Shown here one piece after another: positions 53,772 through 61,649 of a stretch of 61,649 nt of DNA (the stretch's first letter is position 1; each line of letters starts with the position of its first letter). The position numbers were made by a program, and so were the translations under genes. Below the pieces are notes generated by a model. It did not search any database, had not been told where the DNA came from, and saw nothing but the letters and a program-made list of their open reading frames with translations. Source of the DNA: JAIEPT01 sp038217425 (GTDB lineage Bacteria > Planctomycetota > Planctomycetia > Gemmatales > Gemmataceae); NCBI GenBank assembly GCA_038217425.1, contig JBBQPM010000014.1, positions 1 to 61,649 of the forward strand, written 5' to 3'.

Positions 53772-53844
53772 ATCCGAGCCGGAAGCGTGAGCGACGATTT
53801 TGACGGCAACGGCGGTTCGTATCGTCGCTTACGCTTCCGGCTCG
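53772..53844. repeat. Inverted repeat, family B
   Basis: Arms 53772-53797 and 53820-53844 are complementary with one mismatch, around a 22-base loop. It lies between the DUF1549/1553 stop (53767) and the DUF1501 start (53873) of the same module, so it may tune read-through rather than end transcription. Confidence 0.9.
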
Positions 53845-53872
53845 GTAACGCAAACATTCCTGCGAGGTTTCG

Positions 53873-55201
53873 ATGCTTAGCTTTTTCGGCGACAAGTACG
53901 CGAGCTGCGACGGTCTGTCGCGGCGCAACTTTCTAAAGGCCGGCGCCCTCGGTCTGGGGAGTCTCGGCCTGGGCGATATCCTTCGGCTCCGCGCCGACCA
54001 GGCGAACCGCGGCGCCGCCACCCGCGATACCTCCGTCATCCTCATCTGGAAGGGGGGCGGACCCAGCCACATCGATACCTGGGATCTCAAGCCGCAGGCC
54101 CCCGCCGAATATCGCGGCGAATTCAGGCCCATCGCCACCAACGTCAACGGCATCCAGATCAGCGAGCACCTGCCCCGCTCCGCTCGCGTCATGGATAAGT
54201 TTTCGATCCTCCGCTCGGTGACCCATCCCGACGCGGGCCATGACTCCGCAAGCCATTACCTGCTCACCGGTTACAAACCGACCAACGACATCCCCGCGAA
54301 CGAGATGCCCAGCTACGGCTCGATCGTGGCCCGGGAACGCGGTCCCAACCGCCCCGGTCTGCCGGCGTATATCGGCGTGCCGCAAGCTCCCGGTCACACC
54401 GCCGCCGCGTATCTCGGCGTCGCCTACAATCCGTTTTCCCTCGGCAGCGATCCGAGCACCAGCAACTTCTCCGTCCGAAACTTGACGCTCCCCAGCGGCA
54501 TCAGCGTCAATCGCCTCGAGAATCGCCGGCAGCTCCTGGCCTCGATCGACACGCTCCGCCGGGAGACCGATCAATCGGGCCTCATGGAGGGCTTCGACGC
54601 CTTCAATCGCCGGGCGTTCGAGATGGTGACCAGCCCGGCCGCTCAGCGGGCCTTCGACATCAATCAAGAAAACGCCCGATTGAGGGAGTCGTACGGCATG
54701 AATCGCGTCGGTCAGAGCATGCTCCTGGCCCGTCGTCTGGTCGAAGCGGGCGTAACCTTCGTGACCGTCGACGCCGGCGGCTGGGACACGCACGCCAACA
54801 ACTTCGAGGCCCTCAAAAGTCGCAAGCTACCCGAGTTCGACATGGGCTGGGCGGCACTGCTGGAAGACATGCAGACGCGTGGTCTATTGGAGAACACACT
54901 GGTCTTGGTCTGGGGCGAGTTCGGCCGAACGCCGCGAATCAACCCGGCGATGGGCCGCGACCACTGGCCGGGCGCCATGTCGGTCGTCTTCGCGGGGGGC
55001 GGCTTGCGCATGGGCCAGGCGATCGGCGTCACCGACGACCGCGCCGAGTACCCGCGCGAGCGCCCGCTCACGCCGGAAGACGTGCTCGCAACGATGTATC
55101 AGGTGCTCGGCATCGATACGAACATCGACTACCTGAACGAGGCCCAGCGTCCGATCAAGATCCTGAGCGGCGGCACGCCGGTGCGGGAGTTGGTGGGATG
55201 A
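53873..55201 (+). CDS. DUF1501 protein, Tat-exported, partner of DUF1549/1553
   Basis: 442 aa. Twin-arginine signal at residues 15-35 (LSRRNFLKAGALGLGSLGLG). DUF1501 core: SVILIWKGGGPSHIDTWDLKP, GIQISEHLPRSARVMDKFSILRSVTHPDAGHDSASHYLLTGY, SMLLARRLVEAGVTFVTVDAGGWDTHANNF, LVLVWGEFGRTPRI and GRDHWPGAMSVVFAGGGL. Metal-binding-like Asp/His residues of the phosphatase superfamily are present; function unknown. About 40% similar in motif content to the DUF1501 protein at 38619-39953. Follows its cytochrome-like partner directly. Confidence 0.95.
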   Translation: MLSFFGDKYASCDGLSRRNFLKAGALGLGSLGLGDILRLRADQANRGAATRDTSVILIWKGGGPSHIDTWDLKPQAPAEYRGEFRPIATNVNGIQISEHLPRSARVMDKFSILRSVTHPDAGHDSASHYLLTGYKPTNDIPANEMPSYGSIVARERGPNRPGLPAYIGVPQAPGHTAAAYLGVAYNPFSLGSDPSTSNFSVRNLTLPSGISVNRLENRRQLLASIDTLRRETDQSGLMEGFDAFNRRAFEMVTSPAAQRAFDINQENARLRESYGMNRVGQSMLLARRLVEAGVTFVTVDAGGWDTHANNFEALKSRKLPEFDMGWAALLEDMQTRGLLENTLVLVWGEFGRTPRINPAMGRDHWPGAMSVVFAGGGLRMGQAIGVTDDRAEYPRERPLTPEDVLATMYQVLGIDTNIDYLNEAQRPIKILSGGTPVRELVG

Positions 55202-55247
55202 TGGGGCGTGCGAATCTCTGCTAGAATGGGTGCAAAGGAGGTGGGTC

Positions 55248-55523
55248 ATGAATGCCGACTTGCGACCGATACTGGCGGAGATTCGTAAGCTGCCGCGCAG
55301 CGAGTGGAAGCGAGTGATCAAGATCCTTAGGGAAGAGTTGAAAAAATCCCTCGTTCCCGCGGTTACCCCAGAGGAGACGTCGCTACAGCAGATGATTGAG
55401 GCGGGAATTATCGATCGACCCGTGGGCGAACCCGACTGGGATAGGATTCGAAATTATCAGCCTGTCGAAATTAAGGGGGAGCCGCTTTCACAGACAATCA
55501 TCGAAATGAGGCGCGAGAAGTGA
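55248..55523 (+). CDS. Antitoxin of PIN pair (91 aa)
   Basis: MNADLRPILAEIRKLPRSEW is followed by a basic helix (KRVIKILREELKK) and a charged tail ending PLSQTIIEMRREK. This short family is known ahead of PIN toxins. An ideal AAAGGAGGT precedes ATG 55248. Its stop overlaps the GTG start of the toxin (GTGA at 55520-55523). Confidence 0.78.
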   Translation: MNADLRPILAEIRKLPRSEWKRVIKILREELKKSLVPAVTPEETSLQQMIEAGIIDRPVGEPDWDRIRNYQPVEIKGEPLSQTIIEMRREK

Positions 55524-55981
55524 GCTTCTATTTCTTTGATTCGAGCGGGCTCGTCAAAGGTTATGTAAATGAAACTGGCACGTTGTGGGTCAGGTCGGTC
55601 CTGAAACTCGTCGCCAACGAAATATTCGTCGCACGTATCGCCCAAGTAGAAGTCGCGGCAGCCATCGCGCGACGAGTTCGAACTGGAACGCTTTCCCGGC
55701 CTGACGCAAAACGGGCGAAGCGTGAATTCGAGATGGATCTGCAAACGCGGTTAAGATCGGTCTCTTTATCGAAAATGTTGGCTTCGGCTTCGGCACGCCT
55801 GGCGATCAAATACGTACTTCGAGCCTACGACGCCGTGCAGCTTGCGAGCGCTCTTCGCGTCAATGCTTATTCTCAAAGAACTCACTCGAATCGAATAACG
55901 CTGGTGTCCTCGGACCGCGAGCTACTTGTCGCCGCCGTAGCCGAGGGCCTCGCAATCGAAGATCCGCTCAATCACCCGTGA
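55520..55981 (+). CDS. PIN-domain toxin, VapC-type
   Basis: 153 aa, GTG start. PIN landmarks in order: FYFFDSSGLVKGYVNETG (first Asp), IFVARIAQVEVAAAIARRV (conserved Glu), LRAYDAVQLASALRV (Asp) and ITLVSSDRELLVAAVAEGL (late Asp). A complete active-site set is present, so it is probably a functional RNase toxin. Expressed with the antitoxin upstream. Confidence 0.9.
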   Translation: MSFYFFDSSGLVKGYVNETGTLWVRSVLKLVANEIFVARIAQVEVAAAIARRVRTGTLSRPDAKRAKREFEMDLQTRLRSVSLSKMLASASARLAIKYVLRAYDAVQLASALRVNAYSQRTHSNRITLVSSDRELLVAAVAEGLAIEDPLNHP

Positions 55982-55991
55982 TGGATATCCC

Positions 55992-58130
55992 ATGAAGCGC
56001 TGCCGATTACTTGCCTTGCTCCTGCTGGTTTCCCCGAGCGCCCACGCTCAACTCCCCATGGCCAGACTCAATAGCATCTTCCCCTGCGGCGCGCGCCAAG
56101 GGACCGCGGTCGATTGCACCGTCGCCGGCGGCGATCTGCACGGGGCGACCCGGCTCTATTTCAGCCATGCCGGCATCACCGCCGAGACCCTGAAACCGAA
56201 CGTCTTCAAAGTCACCGTCGGCTCCGACGTTCCCGTCGGACATTACGACGTTCGCGTCGTCACTGCGCTGGGGCTCTCCAACGTTCGCGCCTTCGTCGTC
56301 GGCGACTGGCCCGAAGCGACCGAGAAGGAACCCAACAACGAAATCGCGCAGGCGCAACGCGTGCCGATGCCCGCGGTCGTCAGCGGCAAAATGGACGGCG
56401 GAACCGACGTCGATCATTACGTCTTCGCCGCCAAGAAGGGCCAGCGCGTCCTGATCAACTGCTGGGCCTGGCGGCTCGATAGCCAGCTCGACGGCACCCT
56501 GCGACTTTACGACGCCCAGGGCAAAGAGCTTGGCGCCTCCGTCGATCACTTTGGCCGTGATCCGTTTATCGACTTCACCGCCCCCGAAGACGGCGACTAC
56601 ACCGTGCGCCTCTGGGACTTCGTTTACGGCGGCGGCGGCGATTACTTCTACCGACTGCACATCGGCAACCTCCCGCATCTGGACGCCATGGTCCCCGCCG
56701 CCGTCAATCCCGGCACGAAGACGACGGTCACGTTCTTCGGCCGCAATCTGCCCGGCGGCAAACCGGCGCCCGGCGGCGCGCAAATCCAAGGCAGGCCGCT
56801 CGAAGTCATCACCCGCGACATCGAAGTCTCCGCCGACGTTGCCGCCAGCTTGAAAGCCGGCGAAGCCCTGCGGCCCGGCCAAACCTCACTCGACGGTATG
56901 CCCTATCGCATCACGACGCCCGAGGGAAGTTCCAATCACCTCTTCCTCGGCTTCACGCCCGATCCGATCGTCCTGGAAAAAGAGCCGAACAACGACAAGA
57001 GCTCCCCACAATCGCTCACGCTCCCCTGCGACGTCACCGGTACGTTCGCTCCCGCCGGCGACCAGGACTTCTACGCATTCACCGCCAAAAAAGGGGAGAA
57101 ATACGTCGTCGAAACCATCGGCGAACGGCAGCTGGGTCTCATCGATCCGGTCATCCATGTTTTCGATCCCAAGGGCAAGAAGGTTTCGACCTTCGACGAT
57201 TACAACCGCAATATCGGCAAGATCCGCTTCACGTCGTCGTCGCGCGACGCCTACGGCGAATTTACCGCCGCCCTCGACGGCGATTACGTCCTTCAAGTAC
57301 GCGATTCCTACTACCAGCAGCGCGGCGACGCTCGCTTCGTGTATCGCCTGTGCGTCCGCAAGCAGCGTCCCGATTTCCGCCTGGTCGCGGTGCCGATGGC
57401 GGAGACGCAGCCCGATTGCACCGTGGTTCGCCAGGGGGGCCGGGAGTTTATGGACGTGCTCGTCTTCCGCAACGACGGCTACGACGAGCCGATCCGCATC
57501 GAAGCGACCGACCTGCCGCCGGGCGTTACCTGCGATCCCGTCGTCGTCGGCCCTAACAAGACTTCCGTGCCGCTAGTCTTCAAAGCGTCGGCGGATGCGG
57601 CGATCGGGCATGCCGACATTCGCATCGTGGGCAAGGGGATGATCGCGGGCAAGGAAGAAACGTGTGAAGTCCGCGCCGGCGGGCTCACCTGGGGAACGAC
57701 GAACACGCCGGGCCTGGCCCGGCTCAATCACAGCATCGTCCTCGCCGTGCGCGAAGCGCCGCCGTTCGCACTCACGGCGACGCCTGAAAGGACTTCCGCG
57801 CTTCCTGGCGAAAAGATTTCCATCGCCGTCGCGCTCGACCGCGCCAAGAACTGGACCGAAGCCGTGCAAATCTCCGCATACGATCTGCCGCAGAACACGA
57901 CGGTCGCTCTGGTGAACCTGGCGCCGAACGCGAAGGAAGGCAAGGCGGAACTGACGCTTGCCGCCAACGTCAAGCCGGGCACTTACACCTTTATTCTGAC
58001 CGGCGCGGGCCAGGTGCCGCGCGATTACGTCGGCATCGCCAATCCGCAAGCCAAGAACAACAACCAGCGTATGCGCGTCGTCATGCCCTCCAACGCGATC
58101 ACCGTCACGGTGATGCCTCCTACGAAATGA
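55992..58130 (+). CDS. Large secreted PPC-domain protein
   Basis: 712 aa with a signal peptide (MKRCRLLALLLLVSPSAHA). The N-terminal IFPCGARQGTAVDCTVAGGDLHGATRLYFSHAGI is an Ig-like domain common in planctomycete secreted proteins. Two PPC-type units follow, each opening with KEPNNE or KEPNND and continuing AKKGQRVLINCWAWRLDSQLDGTLRLYD and AKKGEKYVVETIGERQLGLIDPVIHVFD. The C-terminal third is beta-rich. A structural or surface-binding role is likely. Only 10 bases behind the toxin gene; the next gene starts 13 bases after its stop. Confidence 0.9.
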   Translation: MKRCRLLALLLLVSPSAHAQLPMARLNSIFPCGARQGTAVDCTVAGGDLHGATRLYFSHAGITAETLKPNVFKVTVGSDVPVGHYDVRVVTALGLSNVRAFVVGDWPEATEKEPNNEIAQAQRVPMPAVVSGKMDGGTDVDHYVFAAKKGQRVLINCWAWRLDSQLDGTLRLYDAQGKELGASVDHFGRDPFIDFTAPEDGDYTVRLWDFVYGGGGDYFYRLHIGNLPHLDAMVPAAVNPGTKTTVTFFGRNLPGGKPAPGGAQIQGRPLEVITRDIEVSADVAASLKAGEALRPGQTSLDGMPYRITTPEGSSNHLFLGFTPDPIVLEKEPNNDKSSPQSLTLPCDVTGTFAPAGDQDFYAFTAKKGEKYVVETIGERQLGLIDPVIHVFDPKGKKVSTFDDYNRNIGKIRFTSSSRDAYGEFTAALDGDYVLQVRDSYYQQRGDARFVYRLCVRKQRPDFRLVAVPMAETQPDCTVVRQGGREFMDVLVFRNDGYDEPIRIEATDLPPGVTCDPVVVGPNKTSVPLVFKASADAAIGHADIRIVGKGMIAGKEETCEVRAGGLTWGTTNTPGLARLNHSIVLAVREAPPFALTATPERTSALPGEKISIAVALDRAKNWTEAVQISAYDLPQNTTVALVNLAPNAKEGKAELTLAANVKPGTYTFILTGAGQVPRDYVGIANPQAKNNNQRMRVVMPSNAITVTVMPPTK

Positions 58131-58142
58131 ACTCGGGTGATT

Positions 58143-59087
58143 ATGCGATACTCCGCTTTGATCGTGCTCGTTTGCGCGTCGTCCCTGGTTGCGCAGACGA
58201 AGCCAATCCCGACGGCCCAAACGATTCCGCTGCCGGGCCAGCAAATCTCGTTTCAGCGCGACGGCGCCGAGATCGCTCGCTTCTACTTTGCGCCCGATCA
58301 GCGTCGGCCCTTCGTCTATCCGATCGTCGGCCCCGCGGGGAAGTCGCTCACGCGTATGGGGCATCCGCACGACGCCATCGGGCATTCGCATCATAACTCC
58401 GTCTGGATCTCGCATCACGACGTGAACGGCGTCAGCTTCTGGGGCGATACCGGCAAGGGCCGAATCGTACACAAGCGGACGGAACTCCTCACCGACGGCG
58501 ACGCCGAGGCGGGCGTCGTCTCCGTCCACGAATGGCTCGACGAAGCCAAGAACAAGGTGCTGCTCACGGAACGTCGGCGCACGCAGGTCGTGCTCCTCCC
58601 GGATCGCGAATGGCTCCTTGTGATCGATCTGCATTTCGAGGCAAAGGAAGAGGTGACGCTGGGCAAAACCCCGTTCGGCATGATCGGCGTGCGCATGGCG
58701 AAGACGATCGGCGTACACGACGGCGGCGGCCGGATCCTGAGTTCCGCCGGGGGCGTCAACGAGAAGGAGATCTTCTGGAAGCCCGCGAAATGGGTCGACT
58801 ACGCCGGCGCCGTCACGCCGAAAGCCGTCGAGGGGGTCACGCTGATGGACCATCCCGCGAACCCGAACCATCCCAGCGTCTTTCACGTCCGTGACGACGG
58901 CTGGATGGGGGCGTCGCTCACGTTCGATGACGCCCGCGTCCTCAAGGTCGGCGAACCGCTCAAACTGCGCTACGGCCTCTACGTACACGCCGGGATGCTG
59001 GATGCGAAGGTCCTCGGGGCTCGTTTCGGCGACTTCGCCCAAACGCCCCTGCCCGACCTGGCGCCGAAAATGAAGAAAAAGTCATGA
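58143..59087 (+). CDS. Secreted DUF6807 (PmoA-like) protein
   Basis: 314 aa with a signal peptide (MRYSALIVLVCASSLVAQ). DUF6807 features: FYFAPDQRRPFVYPIVGPAGKSLTRMGHPHDAIGHSHHNSVWISHHDVNGVSFWGD, TPFGMIGVRMAKTIGVHDGGG, KWVDYAGAV and HPANPNHPSVFHVRDDGWMG. The many His residues could bind metal. The family name refers to a historical PmoA link and does not mean methane oxidation. Likely co-transcribed with the PPC protein; ATG 58143 preferred over a GTG two codons earlier. Confidence 0.92.
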   Translation: MRYSALIVLVCASSLVAQTKPIPTAQTIPLPGQQISFQRDGAEIARFYFAPDQRRPFVYPIVGPAGKSLTRMGHPHDAIGHSHHNSVWISHHDVNGVSFWGDTGKGRIVHKRTELLTDGDAEAGVVSVHEWLDEAKNKVLLTERRRTQVVLLPDREWLLVIDLHFEAKEEVTLGKTPFGMIGVRMAKTIGVHDGGGRILSSAGGVNEKEIFWKPAKWVDYAGAVTPKAVEGVTLMDHPANPNHPSVFHVRDDGWMGASLTFDDARVLKVGEPLKLRYGLYVHAGMLDAKVLGARFGDFAQTPLPDLAPKMKKKS

Positions 59088-59181
59088 ATTGACGATATAG
59101 AAACTTGGCTTGCGTCGCGTTTTGCGAACGTGGTATGCTGCCTGAGCCTCATCCCATGGATCCAGGTCAAGGAAGACCGCC

Positions 59182-59679
59182 ATGAGCACGCTTCTCTTCT
59201 CGGTACCGATTCGGTCCAAAAAAGATCTACTTTGCGCCCGTCAACGGGCGCGACAGCTGGCCCACTGGTTTCGCTTCGGACCGCACGACGAGGCGCTCAT
59301 TGTCGCCGGCACGTTCGCGGTCGGGCTCAAGGCGCGCGAAGTGGGCCCTCGCTTCGAGATCTGTTTTTCCGTCGAACACCATCAGCTGGTCGTGCATGTG
59401 CGTTGGCAAGATTCGCCGAATCTTCCTAAAAACCACGTTGCCGAGGGTGACCGGGTTCTTCTAAAATTAACCAAGATGTTGCCACAGGCCTCCCTCATTC
59501 CCTCGCCCGAGGAAGTGAGCTGGGTATTGGGGCAGGTGGATCGGCAGGCGCACCCCGATTTGTTCGCGGAGGTGAGCCGGCAAAACCAGGAAATTTTGAT
59601 TCTCTTGCACGAGTTGCAACTCGTTCCTGAATTTGGAGGTAAGCGCGATCAAGGGCGGACGAATCCAACCGCCGCCTGA
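59182..59679 (+). CDS. Degenerate RsbT/anti-sigma-like ATPase domain protein
   Basis: 165 aa. The opening RSKKDLLCARQRARQLAHWFRFGPHDEALIVAGTFAVGLKA has the helix pattern of RsbT/RsbW-type kinases, but the N-box (normally ELARN) is absent. A short strand region follows (FEICFSVEHHQLVVHVRW). The C-terminal SRQNQEILILLHELQLV matches the tail helix seen in planctomycete relatives. It may bind partners without ATP, acting as an anti-sigma or scaffold. It precedes a sigma-factor gene by 404 bases; a functional link is inference. Confidence 0.7.
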   Translation: MSTLLFSVPIRSKKDLLCARQRARQLAHWFRFGPHDEALIVAGTFAVGLKAREVGPRFEICFSVEHHQLVVHVRWQDSPNLPKNHVAEGDRVLLKLTKMLPQASLIPSPEEVSWVLGQVDRQAHPDLFAEVSRQNQEILILLHELQLVPEFGGKRDQGRTNPTAA

Positions 59680-59772
59680 ACCTTTTCCCCTCACTGCCCG
59701 TCTTTCCTATCTGGACTTTCGCGTCCAATCCGAACAGCCACTGTAGTTTGTGGAATGTCAAGGGTTGGCATT

Positions 59773-59786
59773 GTGAAATATTTCAC
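59773..59786. promoter_or_regulatory. 14-bp perfect palindrome (operator candidate)
   Basis: GTGAAATATTTCAC is a perfect palindrome. It lies 19 bases before the -35 box of the sigma-gene promoter (59805-59833), where an activator or repressor would bind. Confidence 0.6.
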
Positions 59787-59804
59787 TTTTTTGGCGAGAA
59801 AGTC

Positions 59805-59833
59805 TTGTAATCCATTCACATAGCCTTTACAAT
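59805..59833 (+). promoter_or_regulatory. Sigma-70-type promoter of the sigma-factor gene
   Basis: TTGTAA (59805-59810), a 17-base spacer and TACAAT (59828-59833) fit the consensus at 4/6 and 5/6. Transcription would start near 59840, leaving a leader of about 244 bases. Confidence 0.65.
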
Positions 59834-60083
59834 TGGGCGATCATAGACCACGTGACGTAGTCCTCGGTTTGAGCGCCGAGGGGAGCTTCAAGGAATGGGG
59901 CTACCGGTGACGACAAGGAGGGAAGGACTTGGCTTTTCTCGGGAAATGCCAAAATCGTGAAGTGCGAAAGGCCGGATTGCGATCCTCCTTTGGCGCCGAT
60001 TGAAGTCAACCGAAGATCGGTTTGGCTTGGTCAGCCGCTACCCGGACTTGCTCGCTTATTGTTGTTTAGCAGGGGAAGAAATA
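59834..60083 (+). other. Long structured 5' leader of the sigma-factor gene
   Basis: About 245 transcribed bases without a family-like ORF. A hairpin CCTCGG/CCGAGG (59862-59881, 8-base loop) lies near the 5' end, a purine-rich AAGGAGGGAAGGA follows (near 59920), and a short GGTT-containing hairpin precedes the gene. Long leaders before sigma genes often regulate translation. Confidence 0.5.
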
Positions 60084-61088
60084 ATGAAGACCAAACGCGC
60101 CAAGACACCTGAAATTGCCATCGATATCGATCCGACGACGACGATCTTCTCTTCCGACCTGCTGACGCCCGAAGAAGAACGCGAGCTCCTTGCCACGTTT
60201 TGGGAAGCCAAGAGCGAACTCGTCAAAGGCATGATCCGCCATTTTCCCAAGCTCCGCGCCCATCGGCCCGGCGCCCCGGAACCTTGGCCCATGGCTCAGT
60301 TCATCCGCGATTACTGCGATTCGGAAGTCCGCGACGTCCCCGCCATTCGCCGAATCCACGATCGCTACATCCATTGCAAGCATCGCCTGGCCTCGGCGAA
60401 CATCCGCCTTGCCGCCCACGTAGCCAAACGCTTTCGCCATCACGCTTTGGGCTATTCCGATCTCCTCCAGGAAGCCGTCTGCGGCCTCATGCAGGCCATC
60501 GACCGCTTCGACGTCAGCCACGGCACCCGCCTGGCGACCTATGCCACCTGGTGGATTCGCCAAACCCTGCAGATCGCGGTCGCCCGCCAGAGCCATCTGG
60601 TCAGCCTCTCGCCCCACCATCTTCAGGAACTCGGTCTTTTGCAGCAGGAGTCCGAAGCCCTGGCCCATGGCGGCCAGCATCTGCCCAGCCCGCAAGAATT
60701 GGCCTCGCGCACCGGCAGCAGTCTCGAACATCTGACGCATCTGCAAACCGCCACCCGGGCACCCGTCTCCCTCAACGCCGTCCTCGACGACGATAGCGAT
60801 TTCAAGCTCACCGAGGCGATGCCGGACAACGAAAGCGAAACCCTTCGCGACAACACCGAACGCCAGGAAGCCCTCAGCTTCCTCATGGAAAACCTTCGGC
60901 CACGCGAACGCAAGGTGCTCGACCTTCGTTTCGGCCTGACCGGCAACGGCACGCACAGCCTGCGTCAGATCGGTCATCTGCTCCGCATCAGCAAGGAACG
61001 CGTCCGTCAAATCCAGAACCGCGCCCTGGAAAAACTGCGTGCCTCGGCCGAACGCGTCGGTTGGGATCCCAGCTTGCTGCTGGGTTAA
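60084..61088 (+). CDS. RNA polymerase sigma-70 factor
   Basis: 334 aa. Region 2: ASANIRLAAHVAKRFRHHALGYSDLLQEAVCGLMQAIDRFDVSHGTRLATYATWWIRQTLQIAV (core binding and -10 recognition). Region 3 is reduced (LPSPQELASRTGSSLEHL). Region 4: LRPRERKVLDLRFGL, then SLRQIGHLLRISKERVRQIQNRALEKLR (-35 helix-turn-helix). There is no region 1.1, so it is a group 2/3-like alternative sigma rather than the housekeeping RpoD. ATG 60084 has AGGGGAAG upstream; the TTG at 60000 lies in the leader. Confidence 0.95.
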   Translation: MKTKRAKTPEIAIDIDPTTTIFSSDLLTPEEERELLATFWEAKSELVKGMIRHFPKLRAHRPGAPEPWPMAQFIRDYCDSEVRDVPAIRRIHDRYIHCKHRLASANIRLAAHVAKRFRHHALGYSDLLQEAVCGLMQAIDRFDVSHGTRLATYATWWIRQTLQIAVARQSHLVSLSPHHLQELGLLQQESEALAHGGQHLPSPQELASRTGSSLEHLTHLQTATRAPVSLNAVLDDDSDFKLTEAMPDNESETLRDNTERQEALSFLMENLRPRERKVLDLRFGLTGNGTHSLRQIGHLLRISKERVRQIQNRALEKLRASAERVGWDPSLLLG

Positions 61089-61117
61089 GCGAGTCGGCGA
61101 GTCGAAAATAATGCGGG

Positions 61118-61143
61118 CCGCGACCGTAAGAACGGTCGCGGCT
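61118..61143 (+). terminator. Hairpin terminator of the sigma-factor gene
   Basis: GCCGCGACCGT and ACGGTCGCGGC form a perfect 11-bp stem with the loop AAGA, 29 bases behind the stop; TCGTTTCGTT follows, an imperfect T-run. Confidence 0.65.
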
Positions 61144-61242
61144 CGTTTCGTTGGCGTTTGTACCGCCTTGAGACAACTCCGCTGCGCCGTTAGCAGGTCG
61201 CGGCAGGGTGTAAGCGGTGTGAGGTGTTAGACTTCCGTCGGC

Positions 61243-61649
61243 CTACGTTGAATAGATCCACCGGCCCAGGAGCAGCGCCGGTACTAACAACCCCGCGATG
61301 ACGCCGCCCCAGACGCCGATCAGGCCGATCGCGAGGATGGCGTCGAAGAGCACCAATCCCAACACGGCGCGCTTGACTGCGGGTTGCACCTTGTCCGGAC
61401 GCGGGTTGCGCACCGCCGGCACGACCTTCAGCGCCAGGTAGATGCCGAAGGCGCCCACGAGATACGGAAACGCCGGCGACGATCGGCCCGCAAAGCCTTC
61501 TTCTTGCGCCACCGGCGGCGCGGTCAAGGCCAGGCCTAGCGACGCCAACATCACGACTGCCGCAATTGCCAGCGTGTTCTGGTTGCTGAGCCTGGCCTCC
61601 GTCTTCGCGAACCACGTCACTCCCGCGATGTACAGGAATATCGTTAAGG
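61243..61649 (-). CDS. UbiA-family prenyltransferase, C-terminal part (cut by window end)
   Basis: The open frame continues without a stop to the right edge. The visible ~134 residues start LTIFLYIAGVTWFAKTEARLS, the late UbiA motif, followed by three or four membrane segments (LAIAAVVMLASLGLALTAP, FPYLVGAFGIYLALKVVPAV, VLGLVLFDAILAIGLIGVWG). The Asp-rich prenyl-diphosphate sites would lie in the missing N-terminal half. The GTG at 61620 is an internal codon, not a start. Confidence 0.78.
   Translation of the reverse strand, partial: LTIFLYIAGVTWFAKTEARLSNQNTLAIAAVVMLASLGLALTAPPVAQEEGFAGRSSPAFPYLVGAFGIYLALKVVPAVRNPRPDKVQPAVKRAVLGLVLFDAILAIGLIGVWGGVIAGLLVPALLLGRWIYST

Noticed and set aside
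53873..55201. Second sulfatase
   Set aside because: DUF1501 shares the superfamily fold but lacks the C/S-x-P-S-R formylglycine motif.
58143..59087. Methane monooxygenase subunit
   Set aside because: DUF6807 proteins carry a PmoA label by history, but the sequence is a secreted His-rich protein unrelated to the membrane subunit.

Overview
The window looks like a chromosomal piece of a GC-rich Planctomycetota, probably a Gemmata-like lineage. The signature content is clear. There are two DUF1501 Tat-exported proteins, a DUF1549/DUF1553 protein with c-type haem motifs, a prepilin-like DUF1559 protein, a formylglycine-type sulfatase, a membrane-anchored Ser/Thr-kinase-like protein, DUF6807, VCBS/ASPIC and PPC secreted proteins, and a duplicated small lipocalin-like secreted family of the Gemmata type. 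No rRNA, tRNA, CRISPR array, phage or intact insertion sequence was recognised by eye. About 57 genes are called, plus three gene relics.

Layout. 0-9.4 kb: two small Cys-rich secreted peptides, a GT39-type glycosyltransferase, a kinase-like protein lacking the catalytic Asp, a sulfatase, a dihydroorotase-like amidohydrolase, a DUF433/PIN-like toxin-antitoxin pair, and a 502-bp tandem duplication carrying a small secreted gene. 9.4-14.4 kb (minus strand): ABC-2 type permease, aconitase, response regulator. 14.5-27.7 kb (plus strand): purK, ThuA-like, a large FtsK/EccC-like coiled-coil ATPase, a U32 family protein, TssA, a PQQ-type propeller and a VCBS/ASPIC protein. 27.7-38.5 kb: lipoprotein nuclease, lipoprotein, SDR epimerase, DHH phosphoesterase, EamA transporter, ABM monooxygenase, phosphofructokinase, a Cys-rich protein, CstA, and an RHH-like/DUF7689 pair. 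38.6-47.8 kb: DUF1501, a PAAR-like DUF4280 protein, a LecA-like secreted protein with a membrane protein and a PhyH oxygenase, DUF1559, Hsp70 and DUF2760. 47.9-50.3 kb: an accessory patch with a PIN toxin pair, a DUF7689 tail relic, an AT-richer ORF with a nuclease-like motif, and an antitoxin with a broken PIN toxin. 50.4-61.6 kb: upp, a DUF1549/1553 + DUF1501 module, another PIN pair, PPC and DUF6807 secreted proteins, a degenerate RsbT-like protein, a sigma-70 factor and a UbiA-like prenyltransferase cut by the right edge.

Two themes stand out. First, intergenic space holds at least five families of long inverted repeats (arms of about 17-35 bp). Most lie just behind gene ends or between convergent genes, so they may act as terminators or be REP/MITE-like mobile repeats. 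Second, secretion and signalling parts appear without their usual partners: TssA, a PAAR-like spike protein and a three-domain EccC/FtsK-like ATPase are all present, but no sheath, tube or baseplate gene is. The strongest candidates for something undescribed are the coiled-coil EccC-like ATPase, the kinase with HGL in place of HRD, the RHH-like/DUF7689 pair, and the sigma-factor locus with its palindrome and long leader.
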